Assembly (NCBI GenBank): GCA_907163375.1
Contig: CAJQUW010008646.1
Location: 186,001-250,000 of the forward strand
DNA: 64,000 nucleotides
Direction: 5' to 3'
Source of the DNA: Prostheceraeus crozeri
Taxonomy: Eukaryota; Platyhelminthes; Polycladida; Euryleptidae
Under the pieces are notes generated by a model. That model was given only the letters and a program-made list of their open reading frames with translations. It had not been told where the DNA came from and did no database searches. The position numbers and the translations under genes were made by a program. This document shows, piece after piece, positions 22,759-34,489 of this stretch. Numbering within the stretch: the first letter of the stretch is position 1; each line of letters opens with the position of its first letter.

Positions 22759-24343
22759 TCTTCTTCAGTCTCTGGTTTATCCCACATCAAGTAGAGTCGC
22801 CGTTTCTGGTCCGTGTTCGCCACATGATTCGATCCGCTGCTTCCCGCTCCTTCAACTTCTTATCCTATAAATCTTCACTCACACAATCCAACAACCTTCT
22901 CCTCGGTCTTCCAGGCTTCCTCTTGCCATGCCCTCTCTAGTCGAGCATTTGCTTTGCGTAATGTGTGTCTGTTCTCTTTGAAGTATATGGCCGCACCACA
23001 TCAGTCGCCTTTCCTGTAATTTTGCCATCCAAGTTGTATTTGATGGGCCACCTCTGCATCCAGCTCTCCATCCGCCGCCATCGTTGAACCTATGTACTTA
23101 AATTTCTTTACCCTTTTCAGCTGCTGGTTCTGTAGTTGGATATTTTTGTCACCGTCCTTATTGAACAGTGGGTATTCTTTTTTCCTTCTATTGATGTTAA
23201 AGCACCTCTCTTCCAACACACTTCTCCATTATTCCAGCTTTTCCTCGACTGCTTCACGCTCATTCCGACACAGAACGATGTCATCAGCAAATAACATGCT
23301 GCACGGAGGTTTTCATTCTACTTTTTCAATAATTACATCCATTACAATGTCGAAGAGGTAAGTAAGGACTCAGTGCTGAACCTTGGTGTAGGCCAACTCT
23401 CACGGGGAACTTTTCAGTTTTCCCAACACTGCTTCTCACGTGTGGTTCAACACCATCGTGCATATCTTGCACAATCCTGACATACTTCACCGGTATAGTC
23501 TTCTCTCTCATACACCTCCAGACCTCCTGTCGTGTCACCCTATCGTACGCTTTCTCTAGATCAATGAACACCATGTGGATTTCCTTCTGCTTCTCTTTGT
23601 GCTTCCCCATCATCATTCGCAAGGCAAAAAATCGCATAGGTTCCACGCCTTCCAGGGATAAACCCAAATTGCTCTTCACCAATACAGGTTTCTTCTCGAA
23701 TTCGATTATCTATGATCGTCTCCCAAATTTTCATTGTGTGGGACATGAGTTTTATCCCTGCGTAATTCCCGCATTCTTGTACATCCCCTTATCCTTATTG
23801 GGCGAAGTTATACCGTTCCTCAGTAAGTTTGTCAATTCCTACTTCTCCTAAAAATTTCCACGCCTCTATTGGATCTCATCGGTTCCTGTTGCCTCTCCAT
23901 TTTTCATTTTCTGCACGGCTTTTATTACTTCTTCTCGAGTAACTTCTCTAACAACTCCTTCATTCGATGTACCACTTCCAGTTGCTGCTCTTGGATTTTC
24001 TTCATCCAACAGGGTCTCGAAGTACATCTTCTACCAACACTCGTTCATTTCCATCTTTTATCTGTTTGACTTGGCTCAAGTCCTTTAATGATCTGTTTTG
24101 GCTTTTGCAATTTTGAATTTTCACTTGTCGCCTTACCGGTGTTTCCAGCTCTTCATTTACCTTCTGCCACGTTTTCGTCTTCGCACGCTTTTCTTCCTTC
24201 TTTGCAAGATTGCAGTCCTGTTTATCTGCACCACTTCCAGTCGATTCCCACTTCTTCTTCAATGCCTTTTTTCTACTTCACAGCTTCGTGAACTTCCTCG
24301 TCCCACCACCATGCCTCTTTATCAGCTGGAGCCTTCTTCCATT
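22759..24343 (-). mobile_element. 5'-truncated RTE-like LINE
   Basis: On the minus strand, from 24343 downward: EWKKAPADKEAWWWDEEV (pre-RT, where the truncation falls), a basic stretch containing KKWESTGSGADKQ, EEQFGFIPGRRGT (RT fingers), HMVFIDLEKAYDRV (first Asp), LHQGSALSPYL, an FADD box near 23285, KRVKKFKYIGST, and a final RPRRRLLDCVSED-like block near 22890. A (GAA)n-like tail abuts the duplication at 22758. The frame is broken in several places and the endonuclease is missing. The family matches RTE-like or related LINEs; exact clade uncertain. Its 5' end joins directly to the CR1-like LINE's 3' end at about 24344-24352. Confidence 0.85.
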
Positions 24344-24349
24344 CATAAT

Positions 24350-27300
24350 ATGTGTGTTTTTATTCAAACAAATGAAAATCAGACATTACAAGGTTTGGTG
24401 AAAGAGCAAGTGAAAAACATAGAAAAAGTCAAAGTCAGAGCAGGTCAGCTTCATGGGCTTCGTGAGAGTATTTATCACGCTTTAGGAGGCCATTTGGTTT
24501 TCTCAGCAAATTCGGTTGTGAAGACCAGTGCAAAAGGGAATAAACGCAGAGTGGTGACGCATAGTCCTGATTCGAGGCATGATAAATTTTTGGGAATAAT
24601 TATGCTTCTTGGGAATAAGTTCGTGAAGCAGATGGCTATCATTTAATGCGGAGTCATATACTTTGAGTGCATGATGGTATCTTCTTATGAACAGGGGGTG
24701 AAAGAGCCACATGAACACTCTGAGCCGCAAACGATGCGGTGGCATTTCCGACGAATTTTTTCCAATCTTTCTGACAATTGATTATTTAGACCAACAAAAA
24801 GAGCACTACAGTATTCCAAACTGGTGAGAATGAAAGCTGAATAAATTTTTATCAGATCCTTCTTTGATATGTCATTTCTTAGTTTTGACAGAAGAAATAT
24901 TTTCTGTCTAGCTTTCCTTACTACTGCATCAATGTGAGCTGCCCATGTGAGATTACAGTCATAAATGACACCAAGAATTTTCAGCTGTGTGCACATTTCT
25001 GCGTTAAAGCTTAGGGTGATCGGACTTTGATTTTTGAACAAAATGATCTTTGTTTGGAGACATTGACTGCTAAGCCATTTTGTGAGCACCATGTTCTTAT
25101 ACCCTCATTTTCAAGACGTATGAGCTCGTCAATGTTCGAGCATGCACCGATTGAGAACAAAGTTACGATATCGTCGGCATACTTGACAGTAACGGCTGAG
25201 GATAATTGACTTTAGAAAGACCTCATGTGAGTCGAAAAGAGATAAGGCGCCAAGATTGAGCCTTGAGGTACTCCGGATGGGACAATTTTCCAAGAGCTGT
25301 GAGAGTTACCCTGTATGCGAACTCTTTGTATTCAGTCTTGAAGGTAATTGGCATACCATTCGAGAAAAGCCCCTGGTAAACGACCATCAGCGGGAGAACG
25401 AATAAGACATCCGTGCCGGACATAATCAAATCCCCTTTCTAAATCGAAGGACATCATTAAAACTCCATTACAAGACGAAACGTCAAGACTGGTCGTGATG
25501 AAATCATGAATTTTAATGTGTGCAAGTTCAGTGGAGCAATTTGGGCGGAAACCGAATTGTGAGTGACCGTATAACTCGATTAGATTTTCCTTCACAGAAC
25601 TGAGTACACATTTTTCTAGCAATTTTGAGATTATAGGTAATATCGAGATTGGGCGCAAATCCTTAATGGTGGGATTGTTATTCTTTGGAACCGGAGTTGT
25701 GTCGGCGGCTTTCCATTTTGTTGGCACTTTTCGTTCAGTAATTGAAAGGCAGAACAGATGACAGATAAGACCAGACAATGCATCCGCACTCTCTGATAGA
25801 ATCCTGGCGAATAGTCCATCACTACCTGGAGCTTTGTGAGGCTTGAGGTTTCGAAGGAGTGTGTGAACTAGTGAAACAGATACGTCGGGGGACCAATGAT
25901 CTTCGCTGCTATGCAAGAGTATTTAATCAAAAAAGTCCCAGTCAGTCTGAGAAGAAAAGTTGTTTGAAAATTCATCACTTATTCTTTCAGCAGCTTGAGA
26001 GGGGGAGGAGAACTGGCGTATAAGGGTTACAATAGACTGCTTGTTTGAACGATTCAGCAAGTTTGAGGTTAACTTCCAAACACCATTTGGGGAGCGGCTT
26101 TTTGAGTTGTTCAAGCATTTCTTAGAATTCGCAATTAAATCCTTTAATTTAGACTTGTAGTGATCATACATAACCAGATTTCCCATCCTGAAAGCTTCGT
26201 AACGTTTGTTGATGATCAACGTGATGAGCGGGGTTACCCAGGCCTTATCCTCCTCCATGAATGGTACTAGTTCGTAAGGAATTTCTTTCATAGCCCCGTA
26301 AACATACTCGTAAAATAAATTGCATTTATCTTCAATGCCAAGTGCAGCTTGATAAAAGTTGTGCCACGGAAATGATTGCAATTTCAATAAAAAGCGACCG
26401 ATGTTACTAGTCCGCAGATCGTAAATCTTCTTTATGTAAGGGACTGACAGCATTCTGTGTAAAGGGGATAGGCTGACATAGCGATGGTCCGAGTTTCCTA
26501 AATTTGGACCGACGACTGCTTCTTGGTACAATGCCGATAAAGAACTTTCAACAAGGATTTTATCCAAGATAGCTGTTCCTCTGGCAGGAGAGGTCGGCAT
26601 CGATATAAGACCAAAAAGATCTTCAAGCTCCTCCGTGCGAAAATGATTGATGTCACCTGCTATCACAGTTTTGAAATTTCCATATTCCTCAAGGACAAAT
26701 TCAATGTTGAAGACCAAGGATTGGTTAATATTTTTGAGATCTTCCACGGACAAATTAGGTGGTATGTACACGGCGACAAGAAGAATTTTTATCGCGGGGA
26801 AAATTATCCATACGTTTTCCAACGCTCGTGGACATGCAGAATGCGTATATATCCGATGACACATGATTGAATTTTCGATTAAGACGGCAACACCTCCACC
26901 TCGTCTGTCCTTACGGTCATGACGGAAAATCGTATGGTAGCCATTCAAAGAAAGTTCCTCGTTCGACACTGCATCTGACAACCACGATTCACAAATTACT
27001 ATGATATCTGGATGCGAAACAGAGCATATCAATGATAGTTCGTCGTATTTTGGAACCAAGGATTGAGCATTAGCTAAGAAGATGGAAGGGAGGTGAATGT
27101 CAGGCGGTAAAAACTTAACTGAAAATTTGTTATTGAGCCTCTGTCAACTATTTTGTTTTTACCTATATATTACAACAGATTCTCCCTTTTCGCGACGAGA
27201 TCTTAGCTGGGAGCGAAATTGTAAAAATTCTTGTTGTTGACATCTTGTTCGGTCTGGATTGATGAAGACTTTGTCATGTTGAGAACTCGAACGCAGAGTT

Positions 27301-28367
27301 CTGGCCCTTCGTAGAACTTTAAATTTGGATTCTTCGTTCTCGAACTTCACTTGCATCAATTTTGTACCGCCAGTTCTTGTTTTACCTATCCTTCTAATCT
27401 CCGATATCTTCATGTTCTCATGGTTAAGGCCGATGGACTGAAGGATCGAGTTAAACTCTGATTCATCATACTTTTTCCTTTCCTCTACTGTCCCATGAGT
27501 TGACTCAGGGAGGCCAGTAATTATGACATTTCCTCGACGACTCAACCTTTGCTCAAATTCCTCGAGAATATTCGGAGCCAGTTCGGATTTTACATTCATC
27601 TCATCTCTAAAGGATGTAATGAGTTTTTCGTGATGATTCTGGATTTCACTAATGGTAGAGATTCTGGATACAAGAGTGTCTAATCTTTGATGCAATGAAT
27701 CCAGTTTCTCATTTATATTCCTGAATTCTGTTTGGTTTGATTTGATTATTTCCTTTTTGTTTCTCTCCAAAATCTTTTGAATTTCATCACTTAAAGAGGA
27801 TGATTCGTTTGATTTTGACCTTGTCGTCTGCTGAGGAGTTTTGCCATTGTTGCCAGTTTCAGTATACAAAATACGAAAACGACTGTTCACCAGCAGGATT
27901 CAAACCCGAATCAAAAAGTGACGCAGATTGTGGTTAGAGCACCTACCCACTACACCACCGAGCAGTTACACAATAACGATGTGCGGATGAAGTAAGAATC
28001 CTGTAATGTTTGCAGAATAGTTGAAAGAGGGGTGAATACAATGTGCAGACGATTTCTCGGAATTACAATAATACGAGGTGATACAGTAACAATAGCGAAG
28101 TGAAAAGTTGGGCGCAGCAAATCGATGCGATGAAATTGATCCGCAATAAACACATGTAGATACACGACGCAAGAGAACGCAGCAGGAACTTGATCACGTG
28201 ACCCCAATGAACGAGATCGACAATGAAAAAGAACGCCAAACCAACGAAGAACAACGACGACACGACGACGACGACAATTCCTCGGAAACCGAAGCACACC
28301 AGCAGAATCAGGAAACCAACAGCAACCAATCAAGCCAAAAATCCGCTCAATGAGAAAATCCGCTCAT
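24350..28367 (-). mobile_element. Near full-length CR1-like LINE (5' UTR, ORF1, endonuclease, RT)
   Basis: Minus strand. 5' region 28367-27891. ORF1 27890-27159 (243 codons): a coiled-coil-like N-half, an RNA-binding-like part (RRGNVIITGLPES), and LRSRREKGESVVIY near the end. ORF2: APE-type endonuclease 27059-25923 (VICESWLSD, RRGGGVAVLIE, VIAGDINHF, GNSDHRYVS), then RT 25916-25332 (NLKPHKAPGSDGLF, DLRPISILPIISK, SFDLERGFDYV), a YADDI box near 25170, and a C-terminal region to 24503 with KCHRIVCGSECSCGS. The endonuclease and RT are split by a stop and the RT by at least one shift. The 3' UTR ends TTGAATAAAAACAC, nearly the same 3' end as the LINE at 13715-15069, so the two are likely one subfamily. 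Confidence 0.9.
27888..27964 (-). repeat. tRNA-like A/B-box segment between 5' UTR and ORF1 of the CR1-like LINE
   Basis: On the minus strand GTAGTGGGTAGG (A-box-like) is followed 33-40 bases later by GGGTTTGAATCC (B-box-like). No full cloverleaf forms. It could be an inserted SINE head, a tRNA-derived promoter segment, or chance. Confidence 0.4.
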
Positions 28368-28382
28368 CTACACATACATCCT
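28368..28382. repeat. Target-site duplication, right
   Basis: Exact second copy of CTACACATACATCCT (22744-22758). Confidence 0.8.
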
Positions 28383-28790
28383 AATTATTCTAATTTACCT
28401 ATTATCTTAAGGGCTTCCTTAATACAAAATTGATCTTTTGATTCCAAAGACTATGCGAATTGTACAGCAAGACCCGAAGATGGTAATAGGCCGAGAATTT
28501 CGGGCCGGTGTTACATTGTTCAGATTATCTTAGTTTTATTTTCCGATCAGAAATTGTGATCTTGCTTTTATATTCCTATAACAATAGGAAAAAGAGTTAT
28601 TAGTCTCATTTTCGAAGTGAAACTTTATCAAAACCGCAACATGTACACGGTTCTAAGTTTCTGTGATATACATGTTCCGCTTTCGCTATAGAGACCTACA
28701 TATATCGGCTGACTATGAAATTGGATGCAATTTTGGAATACAAAAAATTTGAAACCAACCAATACGAAAATGAAAGAGACTAGTACAACA
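28383..28790. other. Non-coding spacer with a worn hammerhead-like core
   Basis: At 28474-28496 CCGAAGA, GG...CC and GAGA stand where CTGANGA, a stem and GAAA would be expected; flanking CCCGAA and TTTCGGG can pair. Otherwise nothing recognised. Confidence 0.35.
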
Positions 28791-28791
28791 A

Positions 28792-28944
28792 ACTTCATGC
28801 TCTTATCATGTAGCTCTCCTAAGATTCAAATCAAAATGTTAATTTTTGTTACTTGATTTGTGTATATGCAACATGAATAGAAGACCCAAGTTTTGTATCA
28901 CTTACCCAAGGTCGACCCAAAACCCAAGGTCCAACCTTGCTAAG
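28792..28944 (+). repeat. Dispersed repeat, copy 1 (partner at 50668)
   Basis: About 150 bp aligned with 50668-50818 in the same orientation: ATGCTCTTATCATG, CCTAAGATTC, CACTTACNNAAGGTCGACCC and GTCCAACCTT. Family unknown. Confidence 0.7.
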
Positions 28945-29004
28945 CGAAAAATTACCTTCACGGTAACAGTGATGCATATTAGTAAATGCTGGAGTGTAGA
29001 AGAG

Positions 29005-29027
29005 AGAGAGAGAGAGATTGAGACAAA
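29005..29027. repeat. (GA)n microsatellite
   Basis: Short run of GA dinucleotides. Confidence 0.7.
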
Positions 29028-29399
29028 CCATGTGCTGAGAGTTGTCCAGATGCAATAATTAGGATTTGTGGGTCTCATTTTAGGCAGTATTTTCCATCTG
29101 AGATGAAAAGTTAATATTAAATTAATGCAACAATGGCAGTTTTAACATCTCTTCCTTTTGATAAAAAATATATCTCTAACAGCTCATGACAATTTCAGAA
29201 CGTGTGGAAAATGACCTAACAGCACCCCAAAAGCACATCGCCATTTCTATCATCATCCTTGTGAGGAAGATTATTAGAGAAAAAACTAGAGAAATGAAAA
29301 TAAAGTTGTATTTTCAATCGTCAACTAAAATCACCTTTGTTTCTCATACTCCTAGTCTAACAAAAACAAGTATCTGTTACTTTTCCCTCGGTACGCATT

Positions 29400-29899
29400 C
29401 TAAGGACGATTTTTAGGAAATATCATGACCGCAGTTCTACAAGCACCACCAACGAAAAAAAATTGTCCAGTCTTATTTGTGTAGTAGACTCCTTTATACC
29501 CAATATTCTTTACCTTTGAATTCGGGAATTTATTGCCACTTATGTCGCAAAATATCCTGTCAGATACTGAAGACGGCAGCAGTTTTCGTCGGCCTGAAAT
29601 TTTGAAACCGAGAACCACATCTTTGCCATTCACTGTTCCCATCGTTTGCACTCCGCTGTAAAGTTGAACGTTGCCGATTAATGGTTTCAGAATGTCATTG
29701 AACTTTTTGAAATTCACCCAACCAGGACAAAGACCTGAAAGATTCTTAGCGAGAATACCGTGCCCTCTATGTCTTCCTGGAAGAGGTTTACCCCGATCAT
29801 TAGTCCATTCATACCCGGGATGTTTTTTGTTGACAATGATAGTCTTCGGAGTATTTCTATCATTATCCTCATCGTACAACACAGCAATCTTCATGTGAT
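29400..29899 (-). CDS. TSP1-gene exon 3 (C-terminal domain)
   Basis: Acceptor TTCATTTACAG precedes 29899. The first two bases complete an Asp codon. The exon encodes residues 142-307 to the stop. The ATG inside it (29894) is internal and not the likely start. Confidence 0.75.
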
Positions 29900-32800
29900 C
29901 TGTAAATGAAGAAGAGATAATGGGATAGTGGATGTTCTTGCAGGTGTTTAAATGCCAACATATATTTCCTCACACTCAACTATATCCTGAAGTAGCAAAT
30001 GCATGTATAACTAAAGCTCTGGAGGCGAAAGATGTCATGGCGAGCGCGAGTCCAAAATTCAAGAATTCGTCCTCTTGCTATTATGACTTGTCTGTTCGAG
30101 GAATTCTTGCGATGTGGGAAGTTGTGATGGACATTATCCATCGATTTAATGTGATGACGCTACTGACTTTCTTGGAATTAGGATGAGTTAATGTCAAAGC
30201 ACTTACTGTATTGCAGCAAATAATATTAGCCCTCAGAGACCTGAGCTTTTTTCACACCCTCTGAGTCCAGTGGACCCCTTTTACAAATTCTTAGTTTACG
30301 TGCTTAAATCGATATCAAATTATTAGGAAAGTTGATTTTAAGTAAAACAATGATGCTTGCGTGTAGAAAGTCGACATAACTAATCCTTTGAGTGTCTTTC
30401 AGCCTTCTCATTAAACACATGCAAAAATGTGGTGTTTTTGTAATTCAGCGACATTTTGCACAGTATCAGTTGTATTAGGTGTGGGTTTTACGATGTTTGC
30501 TTTCGCCATAAAACCTCATATAGCTGATTTTAATGAATTTGATTTATTCCATTAAGTCGAGCACCAAAGTTTTCAGACTTCAGTCCTACGGTATAAGTTT
30601 GCATCAACACTTTTAAAACGCTTGTACTGTGTAGATTACTCTAACTTCATAGCTTCGCAGAATCAAAACTGTTTGCGGTGATTAGGTGACTGTCGAGGCG
30701 AAAATAAATCACCAAGCGAGCGGCTACATGTAAAACCATAGCTGTGCTTATCTGAAGTTGCCACTATTGTGTATCGCATGAAGCTTTTAGAATTAGATTG
30801 AAGCTAAGATTGTAGAGGTTTTATTGTTGTCAATTTCTATTTGCAACAGTGGCTTCTTAATCAATCATAACAATGATTGAAGTTGTTGAACAATGAGTTG
30901 AAGTTATCTTACTGCAGGTGAACAGGTGCAAGAAATCGATCAGCCGCTGAAGTTTTCAATACGAAGCATGAATAAATGCATGTTAATCACACGTCCGTTG
31001 GTCTCACTTGCAAAATTCAAATAAACTGGTAGTTGTCAAGAAAAATAGAAAGGTGGACGTCCAAGAATATCTAAGGAACCACGAACATCGATTGTGAATA
31101 AAGTCGAGCAAAGTCCCAAAGAAATCCATCAGCAGATCATCTCGTGAACTAGACCCACCCGCACGATCATGCAAACGGTGCTCCAGTAATAACTTTTCCA
31201 TACATACAAAGTGCAAATTCCAAAGAATTCATACGAAGACGTTCCTGATTGACGTGTGGAGATGCCAACGTGGTTTCTTAGTCGAATAGTACTCTTCAGT
31301 GATGTAGCCAATTTCTATCTCCATGGAGAAGTGAGCAAGCATCTTGTTCTGGAGATAATTGGATGGATTCCACAAATTTAAGAACACACCAATGCAAGAG
31401 TAATGGTCGGCTGCAGTCAATAGAAAAGCCATGTTTTGAGACATTTCATTTTTGGTGTCACCCCAAATGATGATATTCACTTCAAAATGCTACAGGAATA
31501 AAATATGCCTCAGTTGGACTCAATTGGAAAAAGCCACTATATGGTTTATGCACGATGGAGTACTGTGTTCTTACTGTTCGCGACTGGCTGGATAAATGAT
31601 TTGAACACTGGATCGGTCGATAAGGGACAGTCGAAAGACTTTCCCAGATCCTCGATCTCAATCACATTTACTGCTTCTTTTGGGAATTCCTCAAGTACTT
31701 GGTGTATTCTGAGCGGATAGATGACTTGAATAATCTACAAACTTGAATACACCAATCTTGTATGCAAATCAACAGCGATTCGCACTTGAACTCATCAACT
31801 TCGCATCATCAAATCTATTTATTTGTGAATGCCGTCAGTGGACAGCATTTTAGTTACTTTTGTTAGCTATGCATCATTCTCCGTTTTAAACTATATGGAA
31901 GCAATCAAAAATTAGGGTTTCGTTTTGATGCGCAACTTTATGACCATCCCATATATTCAGAGGGTTGTCAAAAACAAGTTAAGATAAAACTTCTGCCAAA
32001 GTTGAACTAATTTACCTTTCTCATAATCTCTGGTTGAGCAACTTCGCACTTCGATAGATTTTCCAGTACAGTTCCTCATGATGTTAGCTGGATCATGACA
32101 ATTTCTTGTTCGATTTTGTGTTCCAGTACCACAGGACTGACTGCAACTGCCCCATGGAGACCAGTCCGACCAGCGTGGAGTGCCTGTAAAACATATAAAA
32201 CACACATTGCATAACTATGGCCAAGTTTGGATTAGTAGGCCTAACCTCGAGAGGCACCGTCCAATGTACATATATACAGATTCGAACCTTGAACATTTTA
32301 TAACTAAATTCAATCAAGCTTAATTTTCAACAGCAGTCGCCGCGCTTGTCATGTGAACAGGGGTCTTGTCTAAACTTCCCTGCTGACTTGTGTTCGAATT
32401 TCGGTCGGTCGAGTTGTAGTCGAGAAGATTGGGTGTTTGCCTTCATTCGGATTTAATCTGTGTCATGTCTATGCTAATCATCAATATGCTCGAACATTGT
32501 AATTAATGCAGCAACACTTTAACCAAAACCAATTGTATATTAATTTTTTATCTCAATTGGTTTAGGGCCGCACTTATGATATAGAGGGTCCAGGATTCAC
32601 ATGTGTCCCCTGGGGAGGTGACTTGCTACAGACATCACCGTTAACCTGGATAGACTTGCCACTGCATGAAGGCTAATCCACCTTAAACCTGCTTCGTTCC
32701 TCGGACGGGTTTTCAAAAATTGATATCTTTAATATTTTAATTAGATGAATTAAGCCTATAACTTGATAAGTACGTAACAATTTAGACGAAATAAGGGATC

Positions 32801-34037
32801 AAAAACCATCAGTAGCATTTGAATTTAGACAAAGCTGATATAATAGCTATATATCCCTATAGATTCAAAATTTGAGCTTAACAATCTTGTTGAAGTAGAC
32901 ACATGAAGTCAGTCATTATGACAATTCTATTAAATGAACATTTCAATCGATTGACATAGATCAAATTGAGACATCAACACTTTAAGACGTAGTTTCAATT
33001 GTTTGGAAGAACATTCGTTCATTTCATAACATTTTGATATTTTAGTGAATGCACAGGACGATGGAAACTTATTCTAAATTCACAATGGCTACCTAAACAC
33101 GATTATGCAAGTTGGAAAAATGGAAATCTTCTCTGGATACTGCTTCTATATTAAATGCACGACGCTTCACCCTTCCAAGGGGTTTTCGTGTGTGAATAAT
33201 GAATTCAAGGAAAGTGCTATATATTTTTGAATTCTATATTCCTTGCAGTCATCATAAATAAACCTGTGTAGGTGAAATGTCGTGTGTTTAATACAGAATC
33301 AGATTTTCAGCTTCCTGTAAATATCATATACAGATGCATTTATACAGATGTGGATAAGTAAGGCATGTGAAATATGCACTCGTCAGAAAATGAATACATA
33401 AATGCTCTGTCCATTCACATGCTGCATAACAATAAAAATTTCCAGCTGATGAAATTATATCGATTTTAGTTGTATGGATGCTCTTCTTTTGAATGTCAAC
33501 TATTCTTAGTACGCTTTCAAGTACCCGATAAGTAAGGTAGTAGTTTTTATGCTAATAAATAATTTCATGTGTTAGCTATTTCTAACCGTTGCATATTATG
33601 GGAAGAATATAATAACCAGATTTTCACTGATTAAAAGTGCACAGGATAATTACGTCGGTAAAACGAACATTTGTATCTAGCTTTAGCAAAACTTTTTGCA
33701 GCTGCAAATACAGATAGCACACATGGAATTTTAATTTGTATGTGAATATAGCATTTTAGATCAAAAGCATTCAGAACTCACATTTATTGTCATTTAGATG
33801 TCCCAGTATTTGCATCAATAGCTCGGTGTGCCGAGCTGAAACGTTTGCATGTTGTTCAAACGATTTATTCACGTCTAATATTCTTCGATTTGCTTCCTGT
33901 ATTTTCAGATCATCCAAGGACTGTTGTAGAGCATTAATTTTCTCCCATATTTTTTTCAAAGCTTCAGATGGAGATATGCTGCCAATATGTCCAGCAAGTG
34001 CAGAGAATGTGACGATGAAGATAACCAGCTTATTCAT
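29400..34037 (-). CDS. Secreted protein with coiled-coil-like N-terminus, one TSP1 repeat and an unrecognised C-terminal domain (three exons, 307 aa)
   Basis: Exons 34037-33782, 32183-32016 and 29899-29400 join in phase 1 throughout with GT-AG introns (924 nt including the stop). Residues 1-20 are a signal peptide (MNKLVIFIVTFSALAGHIGS). Residues ~24-80 are a heptad-like helical stretch (LKKIWEKINALQQSL, LLMQILGHL), which could drive oligomerisation. Residues ~87-140 are one thrombospondin type 1 repeat (WSDWSPWGSCSQSCG, TQNRTRNC), a module known for binding glycans and matrix proteins. Residues ~142-307 form a domain I do not recognise: KIAVLYDEDND, GRHRGHGILAKNLSG, FFFVGGACRTAVMI. It contains few cysteines. 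No transmembrane helix or GPI-like tail is seen, so it is probably secreted. Introns of 1.6 and 2.1 kb. Gene structure is predicted from sequence only. Confidence 0.75.
30228..30565 (+). repeat. Partial second copy of the piggyBac-type non-autonomous element
   Basis: Aligns with 17658-17990 from CCCTCAGAGACC to GATTTATT, same orientation. The remaining two thirds of the element are missing, and the left TTAA reads TTAG. It lies just upstream of the TSP1 gene's last exon, inside its second intron. Confidence 0.75.
30570..32015. other. Rest of the TSP1 gene's second intron
   Basis: Contains a faint third copy of the 9710/10100 repeat near 30745-30830; otherwise nothing recognised. Confidence 0.5.
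32016..32183 (-). CDS. TSP1-gene exon 2 (TSP1 repeat)
   Basis: Acceptor TATGTTTTACAG; donor AAAG/GTAAAT. Its 168 nt are phase 1 at both sides, the usual symmetrical arrangement of TSP1 exons. Cys, Trp and Arg positions (W..W, SC..SCG, R.RNC) fit the family. Confidence 0.85.
32184..33781. other. First intron of the TSP1 gene
   Basis: Nothing recognised inside. Confidence 0.5.
33782..34037 (-). CDS. TSP1-gene exon 1 (signal peptide and helical segment)
   Basis: ATG at 34037 is followed at once by a hydrophobic signal sequence, which supports this start. Donor AAT/GTGAGT after 33782 leaves one base of a Cys codon completed by exon 2. Confidence 0.75.
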
Positions 34038-34375
34038 GATATCTGAGAAGATAAATCACGATGACTGTAGGTCAACAGTGGTAGACAACAAGTCTTGCGT
34101 TACAATGATACACCTACTATAGCTGCATCACTAACCTGAGAAGGGAGGAGGTGCTGTGCCCGTCCTCTTTACACTGAAAAAGCACCAACTCGTCAGCTAC
34201 GCTAGTTAATAATAGAACGAGCACTGTTCGTCCTCGGCACTTGAGACAATTATCAAAACTTCATTATGAAGTTCGTTTCAGTCTGTTTCGTCTCCCCAAT
34301 AGTATGTTTGCTACTAAAATTACTTTAATGTTCAAAACATGACAATTGTGAGGTCTGTGATCGTTTGGGGTATAG

Positions 34376-34480
34376 TTTTGCTTGCTCTGATAAACATTTA
34401 GTATATCGGTTTACTTACAAGTTGTGTCATGGCAGCTACATAGGTCAGACGTCAAGACCTTTCGACTTCCGATATAAGGG
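34376..34480 (+). mobile_element. Penelope-like GIY-YIG fragment (N-terminal half)
   Basis: VYRFTYKLCHGSYIGQTSRP followed by FDFRYKGQ matches the start of the endonuclease of Penelope-like elements (Y...C...YIG.T.R....R...). The frame then runs into CR1 ORF1-like sequence, so the piece ends at a junction near 34485. Confidence 0.5.
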
Positions 34481-34489
34481 CCAAGCCAT

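Noticed and set aside
24098-24646. 182-codon plus-strand frame
   Set aside because: Antisense to the RTE-like and CR1-like LINE junction; no recognisable protein.
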